Source: Bacteroidales bacterium (GTDB lineage Bacteria; Bacteroidota; Bacteroidia; Bacteroidales; Tenuifilaceae). Taken from it: DNA of 64,000 nt. Below, one piece after another: positions 9,948-18,831 of this stretch; the first letter of the stretch is position 1, and every line of letters starts with the position of its first letter. A model generated the notes under the pieces. The model searched no databases. It was not told the origin of the DNA and saw only the letters and a program-made list of their open reading frames with translations. Where the stretch lies: contig JACABB010000019.1 of assembly GCA_013376985.1 (NCBI GenBank), positions 30,355 to 94,354 on the forward strand, in the 5' to 3' direction. The position numbers were made by a program, and so were the translations under genes.

Positions 9948-10214
9948 TAGTCATTTTTATAAATGAAAAATTAAAAACTCTTAAAAATTAAAGATTTATG
10001 AAGTAATTAGTATTTTTGTGTAAGTAAAACCTCTTGAAGTGATGATTTATATTTAAATATTCAATAACCACAGCTAAAAATTCTGAACATTAATATATTT
10101 TCCTTCACGATATTTTCTTATACAATCATCAATTTAAAAACTATTATCTATCCAATCAAACAGCATCTTTTTATGTTTATAGATTTTCTCTTATTATGAA
10201 TTTGTTCAAAAAAA

Positions 10215-10246
10215 TTGATGATTATTAAAATATTTTTCTATTTTTG
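10215..10246 (+). promoter_or_regulatory. Promoter of the DUF3276 gene
   Basis: TTG (10215-10217), a 21-base spacer and TATTTTTG (10239-10246) match the Bacteroidota sigma-ABfr promoter. The ATG follows 37 bases later. Together with the nusB -7 box this accounts for the 390-base divergent gap at 9894-10283; I see no other feature there apart from AT-rich DNA. Confidence 0.6.
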
Positions 10247-10283
10247 AATTGCATATAAGTTTCTAACCTAATAATTTTTAGAA

Positions 10284-10658
10284 ATGATAACAGAAGGATT
10301 CGATAATCTTGAAGAAGTTGAAAGAGTTGATAAAGAAGATATTTACTCTAAAATAGTAAGAGCGGGCAAAAGAACCTATTTTTTCGATGTTAAAGCTACC
10401 CGTCGTAACGATTTTTACCTCACCATCACTGAAAGTAAAAAACGCATTGGTCGCGAAGGAAAGTTTTTCTTCGAAAAACATAAAATCTTCCTATATAAGG
10501 AGGATTTTGAAAAATTTGCCGATGGATTAAATGATGTAGTAGAGTACATAAGATCTCAACAAGGAGATTTTACCGATACTCATGAATTAGTTGAGGAAGA
10601 GGTTGGTGCAATACATAATGAATACACAAGTATAGAGTTTGATGACCTCGAAAAATAA
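10284..10658 (+). CDS. DUF3276 / PUR-alpha-like nucleic-acid-binding protein
   Basis: Small basic protein of 124 residues of the DUF3276 family, structurally related to eukaryotic PUR-alpha and widespread in Bacteroidota. The diagnostic stretch is SKIVRAGKRTYFFDVKATR with DFYLTITESKKR and the FEKHKIFLYKEDFEKF segment. Members bind single-stranded nucleic acid, so a role in RNA or ssDNA handling is likely; the target is unknown. The acidic C-terminus is variable. It stands alone between its own promoter and a strong terminator. Confidence 0.88.
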   Translation: MITEGFDNLEEVERVDKEDIYSKIVRAGKRTYFFDVKATRRNDFYLTITESKKRIGREGKFFFEKHKIFLYKEDFEKFADGLNDVVEYIRSQQGDFTDTHELVEEEVGAIHNEYTSIEFDDLEK

Positions 10659-10678
10659 ATTTCTATTCAACCCATATG

Positions 10679-10703
10679 AAACCGGTTAATTACCGGTTTT
10701 TTT
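10679..10703 (+). terminator. Terminator of the DUF3276 gene
   Basis: Perfect 8-bp stem AAACCGGT / ACCGGTTT with a 5-base loop and a run of seven T. It overlaps the stop region of the convergent gene at 10702, so the two convergent transcripts end at the same place. Confidence 0.88.
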
Positions 10704-11448
10704 ATTCCTTTAAAAGGAGATCCTCTGGGGGCGTGTTATTTACAAGGCTTTCGATTTCAATTGAAGTCAAAATCTTAACATTTGTTATCAAAAATCCCTG
10801 TTTGATGAAATTGCCTAGGTTATTGCACTCGTCAATTGCACTTTTAATCGGGTCTTTAACGGGTATATTCAATGGGATCAAAGCAACAATTGTTGCATAG
10901 TTGGCGAAAAAATCCACCTTTTCAACTTCAGCTTGGAATTTTGGGAAAATGTAATCAAACTCACCTTTAATAAGATTTCGTTGAATATCAGAGAAATTGC
11001 TATTCGATTCGGAGAAAAGTGCAATAAAATATCTTAATTTCCCTCTTAGCCCACCCAAACCAGTTGATATAAAAACCTGATTTTCCTCAAGAAGTTTGCT
11101 TTCTAATAGTAACCGGCTCTCCTGTAACGATAGAATTGCCCAATCTTTTAACTCATTAGGAGCAACTTTAACAAATCGTTCAATAATTCTGTAGGCTTCG
11201 GGCTTATCAATTGATGCTAATGAAACAAGGAGTTCTCTCCTAGATTCTAAAGCAACTTCATCGTCATACAATTCTTGTTCTCTATTAAGCACAAACTCGG
11301 GATCAAAATCTCTTCGAAGGTTTCTGGAAAAATCAAAATATTCCATCTGATCTCTCACATCAACCTGATGTTCTAGAATACTGAAATTTACATTAACATT
11401 ACCTAAGATTGCCTGAATCTTCTCAAATATGTTCTCCTGATTTTCCAA
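10702..11448 (-). CDS. Conserved hypothetical protein, helical
   Basis: Soluble, strongly helical protein of 248 residues with no signal peptide, no membrane segment and no catalytic motif that I recognise. The middle part (LASIDKPEAYRIIERFVKVAPNELKDWAILSLQESRLLL) looks like a HEAT/ARM-type helical repeat. The start is a TTG at 11448; an in-frame TAA lies three codons upstream and the next ATG is 32 codons in, so the TTG is the likely start. It converges with the DUF3276 gene and diverges from feoB. Function unknown. Confidence 0.7.
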   Translation of the reverse strand: MENQENIFEKIQAILGNVNVNFSILEHQVDVRDQMEYFDFSRNLRRDFDPEFVLNREQELYDDEVALESRRELLVSLASIDKPEAYRIIERFVKVAPNELKDWAILSLQESRLLLESKLLEENQVFISTGLGGLRGKLRYFIALFSESNSNFSDIQRNLIKGEFDYIFPKFQAEVEKVDFFANYATIVALIPLNIPVKDPIKSAIDECNNLGNFIKQGFLITNVKILTSIEIESLVNNTPPEDLLLKE

Positions 11449-11613
11449 GTTAGCTTAAGGTTCAAATTATTTGCAAAGATATTACAAAAAGAAATCATTA
11501 CAACTATTAGAATATCAACGTAAACAAACAATTTCAGTACGATTAACGGTGTATCAAGTAGATCCAATGTGAATAAAAGCCTAATTTTTATATTTAATTA
11601 ATCTTAATAAGAT

Positions 11614-11621
11614 TATTTTTG
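11614..11621 (+). promoter_or_regulatory. Putative -7 box upstream of feoB
   Basis: TATTTTTG matches TAnnTTTG, 59 bases before the feoB ATG. No clear -33 TTG was found at the right spacing. I saw no obvious Fur-box palindrome. Confidence 0.35.
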
Positions 11622-11680
11622 CTCCACCATAAAACAATAATTATATAATCGGGTTAATTTAGAAAATTAAGATAAAATAG

Positions 11681-14182
11681 ATGAAATTATCGGAACTACA
11701 AAACGGTGAATATGGAATTATCTCGAAGGTAAGAGGACGAGGGGCATTTCGAAAACGAATTACTGAAATGGGTTTTGTTAAAGGGCAAAAAGTGACCGTG
11801 ATCAAAAATGCACCCCTTAATGATCCTATTGAATATAAGGTTATGGGTTATGAAGTGTCACTTCGCAGAAAGGAATCTGCTCTTGTAGAAGTTGTTACAC
11901 CCAATGAGGCAAAAGAACTACTAAAATCCAACTATAATGGCGTTTTGTCATCAGAACCTGAATCAGAAATTCTTGAGACAAGTGCTAAAGCACAAAGTAA
12001 AGTAATAAACATTGCTCTAGTTGGAAACCCCAATGCTGGAAAAACAACTCTTTTCAATTATGCATCAGGTTCTCACGAACACGTGGGTAACTATGGAGGT
12101 GTAACGGTTGATTCGAAGAATGCAAAATTCACTTATAAGGGTTATACTTTTAACATTACAGATTTACCTGGCACCTATTCACTAACAGCATATACTCCTG
12201 AAGAGGTTTATGTTAGAAGATATATACACGAAAACACTCCTGATATCGTTGTAAACGTAATTGATGCATCAAACCTTGAACGCAATCTTTACCTGACCAC
12301 TCAACTAATTGATATGGATATCAAAGTGGTGGTGGCTCTCAATATGTATGATGAACTTTTACAACAAGGAGACATCTTTGACTTTAAATCCCTAGGCAAA
12401 ATGATTGGAATTCCTTTTGTGCCCACAGTAAGTTCAAAGGGTAAAGGAATAACAAGCGTTTTCGATACTGTAATCAATGTATTTTCAGATAAAGACAAAA
12501 CCATACGACATGTTCATATCAATTACGGTGAATATATTGAACGCTCAATACAGATAATTCAGCAACGGGTTAAAGAGAACTGCAATATCACCATAGATTA
12601 TTCAAGTAGATATTTATCCATTAAACTTCTTGAAAAGGATAAGTTAGTTCACAAACTCTTAGCAAAATCTGAAAATTATGAGGAAATCAAAAAGTTAACC
12701 GAACAAGAAATTAAAACTCTTGAATCTATTTTCAAAGAAGATTCTGAAACGCTCATCACCGATGCTAAATATGGATTTATTGCTGGTGCTTTAAAAGAGA
12801 CCCTTCATGAAGGAACAGAGAAAAGGCATAAAACAACCGAGATTGTTGATACCCTGATGACTCATAAGGTTTTTGGGTTTCCGATTTTTATCTTCTTCAT
12901 GTGGTTTACCTTTTTTACCACTTTTACGCTAGGTGATTACCCAATGCATTGGATTGAAAGTGGTGTTCAGCTGTTTAGCAATGCACTTAGCAATTTTATG
13001 GCAGATGGACCTCTCAAAGATCTTTTAATTGGGGGAATTATAAATGGTGTTGGAAGCGTAATTGTCTTTCTTCCAAATATTTTGATACTTTTCTTCTTTA
13101 TCTCTATACTTGAAGATACAGGTTACATGGCTCGTGCTGCGTTTATTATGGATAAACTGATGCATAAGATTGGATTGCATGGTAAGTCGTTTATCCCTTT
13201 AGTAATGGGATTTGGCTGTAACGTACCTGCAATTATGGCAACCCGTACCATCGAAAATAGAAATAATAGGATTCTTACCATGCTCATTACACCATTTATG
13301 AGTTGCAGTGCACGACTGCCCGTTTACATCCTAATTATAGGTGCATTTTTTCCTAATCATGCAAGCACAATGTTGTTTACAATTTATATAACAGGTATTC
13401 TACTAGCCATAGCAACTGCCTTAGTATTCAAGCGTACATATTTTCGTTCAGATGATATTCCATTTGTAATGGAACTCCCTCCTTATCGCATACCAACACT
13501 CCGCTCAACCATAAGGCATATGTGGAATAAAGGTTCTCAATACTTGCGTAAGATGGGAGGTGTTATTTTAATCGCCGTTATTTTCATTTGGGCTCTTGGA
13601 TATTATCCCAGAGATGTTAAGTATTCAAAGGATTATGACACTCAGATAGCAAAAAACTTATCATTAACTGAGTGTGTAAAAAATGATTCCTTAGCAGCTT
13701 CGAAACTATTAGAGCAGAATAAATTATTATTAACCGAGAAAGAATCGGAACGACAAGCACAATCATATCTTGGAAGAATTGGAAAGTTTATAGAACCCGC
13801 CATTGCCCCTCTGGGCTTCGATTGGAAGATGGGTGTTAGCCTAGTATCAGGTATTGCTGCTAAAGAAATTGTCGTTAGCACTCTTGGTGTGCTTTATCAA
13901 GCCGATAAAGATGCAGATGAACACTCATCAACTCTAATTAACAAACTTAAAAACGAAACCCATAAATCGGGTACAAAGATTGGAACGAAAGTGTTTAATT
14001 CCTTGAATGCATTTACCTTCCTACTATTTATTCTGATTTATTTCCCATGTGTTGCAGTGATTGCAGCAATCAAAAAAGAATCGGGTAGCTGGAAGTGGGC
14101 TGCATTCACTATAGTGTCAACAACACTAATGGCGTGGCTAGTAGCTTTTAGTGTTTACCAAATTGGAAGTTTATTCATTTAA
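11681..14182 (+). CDS. feoB: FeoA-FeoB fusion, ferrous iron transporter
   Basis: Fe(II) importer of 833 residues. Residues 1-75 are an FeoA-like SH3 domain (MKLSELQNGEYGII, RRKESALVEV) fused to FeoB. The G domain follows (G1 GNPNAGKTT at 115-123, G3 DLPGTYSLT at 161-169). The membrane part has the two Gate regions (GFGCNVPAIMATRTIENR; SGIAAKEIVVSTLGVLY). In enterobacteria FeoA and FeoB are separate proteins; the fused form is common in Bacteroidota. It is followed after six bases by a small Cys-rich membrane protein of the FeoB-associated type. Iron regulation is expected but not demonstrated by a visible site. Confidence 0.95.
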   Translation: MKLSELQNGEYGIISKVRGRGAFRKRITEMGFVKGQKVTVIKNAPLNDPIEYKVMGYEVSLRRKESALVEVVTPNEAKELLKSNYNGVLSSEPESEILETSAKAQSKVINIALVGNPNAGKTTLFNYASGSHEHVGNYGGVTVDSKNAKFTYKGYTFNITDLPGTYSLTAYTPEEVYVRRYIHENTPDIVVNVIDASNLERNLYLTTQLIDMDIKVVVALNMYDELLQQGDIFDFKSLGKMIGIPFVPTVSSKGKGITSVFDTVINVFSDKDKTIRHVHINYGEYIERSIQIIQQRVKENCNITIDYSSRYLSIKLLEKDKLVHKLLAKSENYEEIKKLTEQEIKTLESIFKEDSETLITDAKYGFIAGALKETLHEGTEKRHKTTEIVDTLMTHKVFGFPIFIFFMWFTFFTTFTLGDYPMHWIESGVQLFSNALSNFMADGPLKDLLIGGIINGVGSVIVFLPNILILFFFISILEDTGYMARAAFIMDKLMHKIGLHGKSFIPLVMGFGCNVPAIMATRTIENRNNRILTMLITPFMSCSARLPVYILIIGAFFPNHASTMLFTIYITGILLAIATALVFKRTYFRSDDIPFVMELPPYRIPTLRSTIRHMWNKGSQYLRKMGGVILIAVIFIWALGYYPRDVKYSKDYDTQIAKNLSLTECVKNDSLAASKLLEQNKLLLTEKESERQAQSYLGRIGKFIEPAIAPLGFDWKMGVSLVSGIAAKEIVVSTLGVLYQADKDADEHSSTLINKLKNETHKSGTKIGTKVFNSLNAFTFLLFILIYFPCVAVIAAIKKESGSWKWAAFTIVSTTLMAWLVAFSVYQIGSLFI

Positions 14183-14188
14183 ATAATT

Positions 14189-14341
14189 ATGATACAAGAA
14201 ATTATTACATTACTTATAATTGTAAGTGCAGTAGGATACTTTGTCTACTCGATGTATAGGACTTTTGTGCCAAAAAAAGGAAAAGTAAAAATTACAGGTT
14301 GCCCTGGATGTAGTTCAGAATGTACCTTGCATAAGGTTTAG
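14189..14341 (+). CDS. FeoB-associated Cys-rich membrane protein
   Basis: A 50-residue protein: MIQEIITLLIIVSAVGYFVY membrane helix, a short basic stretch and a C-terminal CPGCSSEC motif. It follows feoB by six bases on the same strand. Small proteins with one helix and a CxxC-x3-C tail after feoB are known as the FeoB-associated Cys-rich membrane protein family, proposed to play an FeoC-like accessory role. Location and motif make it a confident call despite its small size. Confidence 0.85.
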   Translation: MIQEIITLLIIVSAVGYFVYSMYRTFVPKKGKVKITGCPGCSSECTLHKV

Positions 14342-14355
14342 AAACATTTCAAATA

Positions 14356-15483
14356 CTATTGAGATAAAAATTCTTCAATATTTTTTGGGGTAATAGTCGT
14401 TAACTCCGTTGCATTATAAGCATTCCCAAATGTTTTTGACAGTTTAATCTTAGCTTTCGGATTGATTTTAAATTCAAATGCCCTTAATATTCCATTATCA
14501 TCCTCTATAAAATCGATCTCCTGCTGTTGATTTGTACGCCAAAAGTAACAGGCAACATTTCGCTGCAAATACTGATTTTGCTTCATTCGTTCACTTACCA
14601 AAAAATTTTCCCATAGGACTCCTGCATCAGTCCTTGAACTAATGGGATTGTAATTCGAAATCACAGCATTACGTATACCATTATCCCAAAAATAGATTTT
14701 CTTACCCTTCTTTATTTCATTTCGAACATTACGATTCAATGCCGGTAACTTGATGATGATATATGCCTTTTCAAGCAAATCAATGTATTTCTCAACGGTT
14801 TTACTATCCGTTCCAACCAGCTGTGCAATTTCGTTATACGAAACTTCACTCCCAATTTGTAAAGCAAGGGCTTTTAAGATTTTTTCTAGGAGTGATGAGC
14901 GTTTAATATTTTCGAGTGCTAACAAATCCTTATATAAATAGCTATTAGCAATTAATCGTAGGAACTTCTCCTCCTGACTGGAATTAGTGACAACTTCGGG
15001 ATAATAACCAAATACCAAACGATTTTCAACTAATCGAGTTTCATTGATCAATCCATGATGGGTAACCATTTCACCAAACGATAACGGGTAGATATGAAAC
15101 TCGAATTTTCTTCCTGTTAAAGGCTCATTTAGCCGATTTGCTAGTTCAAACGCCGATGAGCCTGTTGCAATAACCTGAATTCCTTTCAGCTTATCGGTAA
15201 TCAACTTTATTGTTGTTCCTATGTTTGGAATTTGTTGTGCTTCATCTATAACAACCACACTATTAGCACCAAAATAGGATTGCAAACGGGTAGATGTTGC
15301 ATTCGTAAGTACTTCTCGAACATCTGCTTCATCGCCTGTTAGAAATAGAACTTTAATACCTCTAAGACAATTCAAATTTTCGAGTAGAGTTGTTTTACCA
15401 ACCTGTCGTGCACCAAAGAGCAGAATTGCCTTTTTCTGAAAAAGGTGTTCACAAATAAGCTTTTCTATACTACGACCTATCAT
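14356..15483 (-). CDS. AAA ATPase with DUF4143 domain
   Basis: ATP-binding protein of about 375 residues. It has an N-terminal AAA_14 domain with Walker A GARQVGKT (residues 24-31 from the chosen ATG), Walker B VVVIDEAQQ and sensor ATGSSAF. A DUF4143 domain follows, with a winged-helix part (VSYNEIAQLVGTDSKTVEKYIDLLEKAYIIIKL) and a nuclease-like RTNQQQEIDFIEDDNGILRAFEFK end. These proteins occur in scattered, often multiple copies and their role is unsettled. The start at 15483 is chosen because a TTG-N21-TATATTTG promoter ends 20 bases upstream. The longer frame from 15534 would begin inside that promoter. Confidence 0.85.
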   Translation of the reverse strand: MIGRSIEKLICEHLFQKKAILLFGARQVGKTTLLENLNCLRGIKVLFLTGDEADVREVLTNATSTRLQSYFGANSVVVIDEAQQIPNIGTTIKLITDKLKGIQVIATGSSAFELANRLNEPLTGRKFEFHIYPLSFGEMVTHHGLINETRLVENRLVFGYYPEVVTNSSQEEKFLRLIANSYLYKDLLALENIKRSSLLEKILKALALQIGSEVSYNEIAQLVGTDSKTVEKYIDLLEKAYIIIKLPALNRNVRNEIKKGKKIYFWDNGIRNAVISNYNPISSRTDAGVLWENFLVSERMKQNQYLQRNVACYFWRTNQQQEIDFIEDDNGILRAFEFKINPKAKIKLSKTFGNAYNATELTTITPKNIEEFLSQ

Positions 15484-15502
15484 AACTCCAAAATTAACAT
15501 CG

Positions 15503-15534
15503 CAAATATATGTATTTTTTGGATTACAATCCAA
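15503..15534 (-). promoter_or_regulatory. Promoter of the AAA/DUF4143 gene overlapping a palindrome
   Basis: Minus strand TTG (15534-15532), 21 bases, then TATATTTG (15510-15503). The palindrome TTGGATTGTAATCCAA occupies the -33 box and most of the spacer, so a protein bound there would block RNA polymerase. Confidence 0.6.
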
Positions 15535-15594
15535 ATTTAATATATATTTTTTGGATTACAATCCAAATTTAATATGTATTTTTTGGATTAGAAT
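15506..15594. repeat. Three direct repeats with a 32-bp period, each with an operator-like palindrome
   Basis: Three tandem copies of a unit containing TTTTTTGGATTACAATCC. The palindromic cores lie at 15519-15534 and 15551-15566 (TTGGATTACAATCCAA, imperfect only in the centre), and a degenerate third begins at 15583. The 32-bp period is about three helical turns, placing all three on the same face of the DNA. The array lies directly at and upstream of the ATPase promoter. Confidence 0.8.
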
Positions 15595-15620
15595 GATGGA
15601 TTATTAAATTTATTATAAAT

Positions 15621-15658
15621 AAAAACCTTCCAAAATCATTAGGATTCAGAAGGTTTTT
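15621..15658 (-). terminator. Terminator after creD
   Basis: AAAAACCTTC (15621-15630) pairs with GAAGGTTTTT (15649-15658). On the minus strand the stem is followed by a T-rich tract, about 100 bases past the creD stop. The stem also has a T run on the plus strand, so it could act in both directions. Confidence 0.75.
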
Positions 15659-15761
15659 TGTTTTTTTAACTACTTACATCAACCCTATTTATCTGCGATA
15701 GGGAGAACTAGAATAGAACTTTAGAGATGCCCTTGATATCATGAAATCATCAAAATTGCAA

Positions 15762-17099
15762 CTATTCGTTTGTATTCTTAGCCGTTCCTCCAATAGCATA
15801 CCAATCAATTTTTCGTGATAGGTACATCACCGAAGCTAAAATTACGAATAAACCAATACTTCCCATAAGCAATGCAAAATCTTGCAATTGTAATAAAATG
15901 TATAGGAATCCATAGAGCAGGATTAGTATTGAGATTAAAATAATGGTAAGTCGATTGCTTTTAAAAATGCCTCTTGAATAGCTGGCAATCATTATAACTA
16001 TTCCAGCACTTGCAATTAAGTAAGCAAGTCCAAAGCCAATCTGCTCCGACAATGATAGAAGTAATAGATAGAATAAGCATAAGCTAAATCCTACCAGTAC
16101 ATATTGAATTGGGTGAACTTTAAGTTTCCTCATTATTTCAACAAAAAAGAATACAGTGAAAGTTAGTGCAATAAACAAAATTGCATATTTCATCGACCGT
16201 TCTGTTAATTGATAAGTTTCCCCAGGAAGAAGTAAACTTACACCAAAAGTTGAATCTTCTATTTTGAAACTACTATCAATCCATTTCTGAGGGAAGTTTC
16301 GGTTTAACTCCAAAACCTTCCAATTAGCTTTGAAACCATCCGATGTAATCTTACTGTCCTCTGGTAGGAATGAACCATCAAAACTAGGATTAGTCCATGA
16401 TGAGTTAAGAGTTACGCCGGTTTCCTTCCCTATTGGTACAAAACTCAATCTTTTAGAACCATTCAGCGATAAATTGAATGAGAATTGATACTCCTTAATT
16501 GATGAATCCGACTGTAAAGTTTTGTTTATTGTTACTCCAGATTCAATCATGTTTTCGATTCTCACTCCTGGTTCACAAATCATCTCATCGCTGTTCCATT
16601 TGAATTTGATATCCTCCTTAATACCACGTAAATCGGAAATTCCAATGGTAAGAAAAGCATCCTGCCAGTTGATTTCGAAATTCTTATCGCTAATGTTAAT
16701 CTGGGGTGATTTGAAAAACCCTTCGACCTTTAGATTTGTAGTATAGAGTGCAACTTGGAATATTCCTCGCTTTTTTACTTCAGGGTTCATAGTGCCAATG
16801 ATTTTAAGACTTTCGGGAAGGAAATAAGCCCTGTGTCTAGCAATATTTACCCTTTTTGAATCTTTATCTAAATCATAGGTTACAAAGGGAATAGTAAGAA
16901 TTGGACCAACTAGTCTCTGCTCAAAGCCCCACTTAGAGCTAATCTCAGTTGTAGCCTCCATCTGCCTTGTTTGTCTCTCCATTACCAATGAACGAATCAT
17001 CGACATTGGGATTAGAAGCATCAATGTTAGAAATGAAATAGCCATAACCTTAATAAGCACGGCATTTCTTTCGGTGAATGATTGGATTTCTTGTGTCAT
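15762..17099 (-). CDS. creD: CreD family inner-membrane protein
   Basis: Inner-membrane protein of about 445 residues. It has one N-terminal helix (LIKVMAISFLTLMLLIPMSMI), a large external domain (about 45-300; GPILTIPFVTYD, FLPESLKIIGTMNPEVKKRGIFQVALY, LNGSKRLSFVPIGKET) and a C-terminal bundle of about five to six helices. This is the CreD layout. In E. coli creD belongs to the CreBC regulon and affects envelope stress and colicin E2 tolerance; the biochemical role is unknown. The ATG at 17099 is preferred over the TTG three codons earlier. It is the last gene of a three-gene minus-strand operon with a winged-helix regulator and a membrane protein. Confidence 0.88.
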   Translation of the reverse strand: MTQEIQSFTERNAVLIKVMAISFLTLMLLIPMSMIRSLVMERQTRQMEATTEISSKWGFEQRLVGPILTIPFVTYDLDKDSKRVNIARHRAYFLPESLKIIGTMNPEVKKRGIFQVALYTTNLKVEGFFKSPQINISDKNFEINWQDAFLTIGISDLRGIKEDIKFKWNSDEMICEPGVRIENMIESGVTINKTLQSDSSIKEYQFSFNLSLNGSKRLSFVPIGKETGVTLNSSWTNPSFDGSFLPEDSKITSDGFKANWKVLELNRNFPQKWIDSSFKIEDSTFGVSLLLPGETYQLTERSMKYAILFIALTFTVFFFVEIMRKLKVHPIQYVLVGFSLCLFYLLLLSLSEQIGFGLAYLIASAGIVIMIASYSRGIFKSNRLTIILISILILLYGFLYILLQLQDFALLMGSIGLFVILASVMYLSRKIDWYAIGGTAKNTNE

Positions 17100-17165
17100 A
17101 ATCTTCAATTTTAAGTTTGATTCATTAAAAGTACTTTGTATTTCAAAGTTTATAGATAAAAAAAA

Positions 17166-17465
17166 TTATCGTCCTGAGTTTATCAATTTTTCCAATGCCG
17201 ATAGATGATCATTAAAGGCTTTTCTACCGCCAATTGTGGCTCTATAACTAGTATTAGATTTTTTGTTGAGAAATTGCTTTTTAATTTCAACATAAACCTC
17301 ATTTTCAAGTGCTTTCATGTGACTTGCTAGATTACCATCGGTAATGTCTAAAGTCTCTTTCAAGGTATTAAAATCTACCCAATCGTTAACCATAAGCATC
17401 GACATGATACCTAACCTAATACGGTTCTCGAAATGCTTATTTAGATTTGTTATCAAATCTTTCAT
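17166..17465 (-). CDS. Winged-helix transcriptional regulator (HTH_34-like)
   Basis: DNA-binding protein of 99 residues with a MarR/ArsR-like winged helix: NRIRLGIMSMLMVNDWVDFNTLKETL, then the recognition helix region TDGNLASHMKALENEVYVEIKK and the wing KKSNTSYRATIGGRKAF. The start ATG at 17465 matches the family start (MKDLITNLNKHFENRIRLGIMS) and overlaps the upstream membrane gene by 29 bases. Paired with creD and a small membrane protein, it probably regulates this operon. Confidence 0.85.
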   Translation of the reverse strand: MKDLITNLNKHFENRIRLGIMSMLMVNDWVDFNTLKETLDITDGNLASHMKALENEVYVEIKKQFLNKKSNTSYRATIGGRKAFNDHLSALEKLINSGR

Positions 17466-18105
17466 ACTTCCAGTACATTGTTGAACCGTAAATAATATGC
17501 AAAACTCCAAAACCAATCGCCCAAAAGATCAAACCGTATCCGATGTATAGGGATGCTATCAAACCAAGAACAATCTCACATATTCCAAGATAACGAATAT
17601 CATCAATGGTATATTTACTGGCATTGATAAGTGCTAAACCATAAAAAATCAATGTCACAGGTGCAATTAAATATATCTGCTTGTGATAAAGTAACACTAA
17701 ACAAAATAATCCTCCTGCAACTAAGGGAATAAATAGGTTGATGACCATTCTTTTGCCAGTGTTGTCCCAATAAGGTAACCCTTTTCTTTTGGCATTGCGA
17801 GCTGTGAAAAATACACCAGCAGATAATGCAAGTAGTAAAGTAATAGAACCGTCCAATAAGATAAAGATTAGAAACTTCGAAAACTCAACTCCACTGATTA
17901 ATTCTTCTCGTAAAAATATACCATGATTATAGTAACGACCCCAAAAAAAATCTTTCTGATATAAAAAGACAGCCAACGCAGCTAGTAAAGCAAAACTACC
18001 AGCAAAAACTCCAGAAAGTCCACTAAGCGAAACAAATCGTGACGAACGCTCCATGATAGACCTTATCTCCTGTAGATCTTTTAAATGCTTATCTTTTTGG
18101 ACCAT
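17437..18105 (-). CDS. Hypothetical multi-pass membrane protein of the creD operon
   Basis: Protein of 222 residues with about six hydrophobic helices and a charged cytoplasmic start (MVQKDKHLKDLQEIRSIMERSSRF). The helix after it is SGLSGVFAGSFALLAALAVFLY. I know no named family. It leads the operon with the winged-helix regulator and creD, and its 3' end overlaps the regulator's start. The promoter upstream is well formed. It could be the signal-sensing or envelope-stress component, but that is an inference from context. Confidence 0.75.
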   Translation of the reverse strand: MVQKDKHLKDLQEIRSIMERSSRFVSLSGLSGVFAGSFALLAALAVFLYQKDFFWGRYYNHGIFLREELISGVEFSKFLIFILLDGSITLLLALSAGVFFTARNAKRKGLPYWDNTGKRMVINLFIPLVAGGLFCLVLLYHKQIYLIAPVTLIFYGLALINASKYTIDDIRYLGICEIVLGLIASLYIGYGLIFWAIGFGVLHIIYGSTMYWKYERFDNKSK

Positions 18106-18134
18106 TTTGCTATGTATTAAAGTTCTTTGTAGTG

Positions 18135-18163
18135 CAAAGTTAATGATAATTTCTTATAATCAA
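18135..18163 (-). promoter_or_regulatory. Promoter of the membrane protein-regulator-creD operon
   Basis: Minus strand TTG (18163-18161), an 18-base spacer, then TAACTTTG (18142-18135). It lies 30 bases before the ATG and back to back with the divergent promoter at 18206. Confidence 0.6.
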
Positions 18164-18205
18164 ATTTTTTAACATTTTTTTTAACATAACTATAACATAG
18201 ATTAT

Positions 18206-18236
18206 TTGTTTCTACATATTGAACAAACTAGTTTTG
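18206..18236 (+). promoter_or_regulatory. Promoter of the Cys-rich protein / TonB receptor operon
   Basis: TTG (18206-18208), a 20-base spacer and TAGTTTTG (18229-18236) match the Bacteroidota promoter closely. Transcription would begin about 12 bases before the ATG at 18256. Confidence 0.65.
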
Positions 18237-18255
18237 TAACCGTTTAAATGATGAA

Positions 18256-18732
18256 ATGTTAAAGCAGTTCTCATATAAGGTAGTTGCTATGTTTATGCTG
18301 ATTCTTTTTATTGCAGCATCAACAGGATTGAACTTTTATATACATATATGTAACTGTGAGCAAAGTACATTTACATCCATCCTTAAGGAGCATAAATGTC
18401 ATGAGGATATTGCAACCCCATCATGCTGTGATAATTTAACCAATGATGGTATAAACTTTTCCAATAGCGACTGTGGGTGCAAATCTTTAAAACTAACAAT
18501 TAAGATTGATGATATTTTCAACTCATCAGATTATACTTCTGCAGAAACCCATCTTTTTTCATTTCAAATTATCAATTCTGAACAATCAAATTTAGGATTG
18601 GTTAATTCAAATCATTTACAATTACCAACTAATGGGTTATATACTCCAGATATTTCACCTCATGTTAAACCTGTTGGGCGTATTCTTATCAACATTCTGC
18701 ATCAGCCTAAAACTCCTGAATTTATTTCGTAG
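18256..18732 (+). CDS. Cys-rich exported protein, HYC_CC_PP-like
   Basis: Protein of 158 residues with an N-terminal signal or anchor (VVAMFMLILFIAASTGLNFYIHICNC) and Cys clusters HICNC, HKC, CC and CGC in the first 80 residues. The layout HxC-CC with Pro-rich C-terminus (PLQLPTNG-like; HVKPVGRILINILHQPKTP) resembles the Bacteroidota HYC_CC_PP family, which is often coupled to a TonB receptor. Here it precedes a TonB receptor and an HMA-domain protein, which suggests a metal-binding exported factor, perhaps for copper. The metal role is inferred from the Cys content and the neighbours. Confidence 0.75.
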   Translation: MLKQFSYKVVAMFMLILFIAASTGLNFYIHICNCEQSTFTSILKEHKCHEDIATPSCCDNLTNDGINFSNSDCGCKSLKLTIKIDDIFNSSDYTSAETHLFSFQIINSEQSNLGLVNSNHLQLPTNGLYTPDISPHVKPVGRILINILHQPKTPEFIS

Positions 18733-18831
18733 CAAATTTCTAGGGTGACTCTTATTCTACTATAAATTATTTTTAAGTTTATAGCAGGGTTTATTAAAAA
18801 ATACTATTAATCAACCACTTATAATATTGCT

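Noticed and set aside
10676..10900. 74-codon plus-strand frame after the DUF3276 terminator
   Set aside because: It overlaps the terminator and runs antisense to the conserved hypothetical gene.
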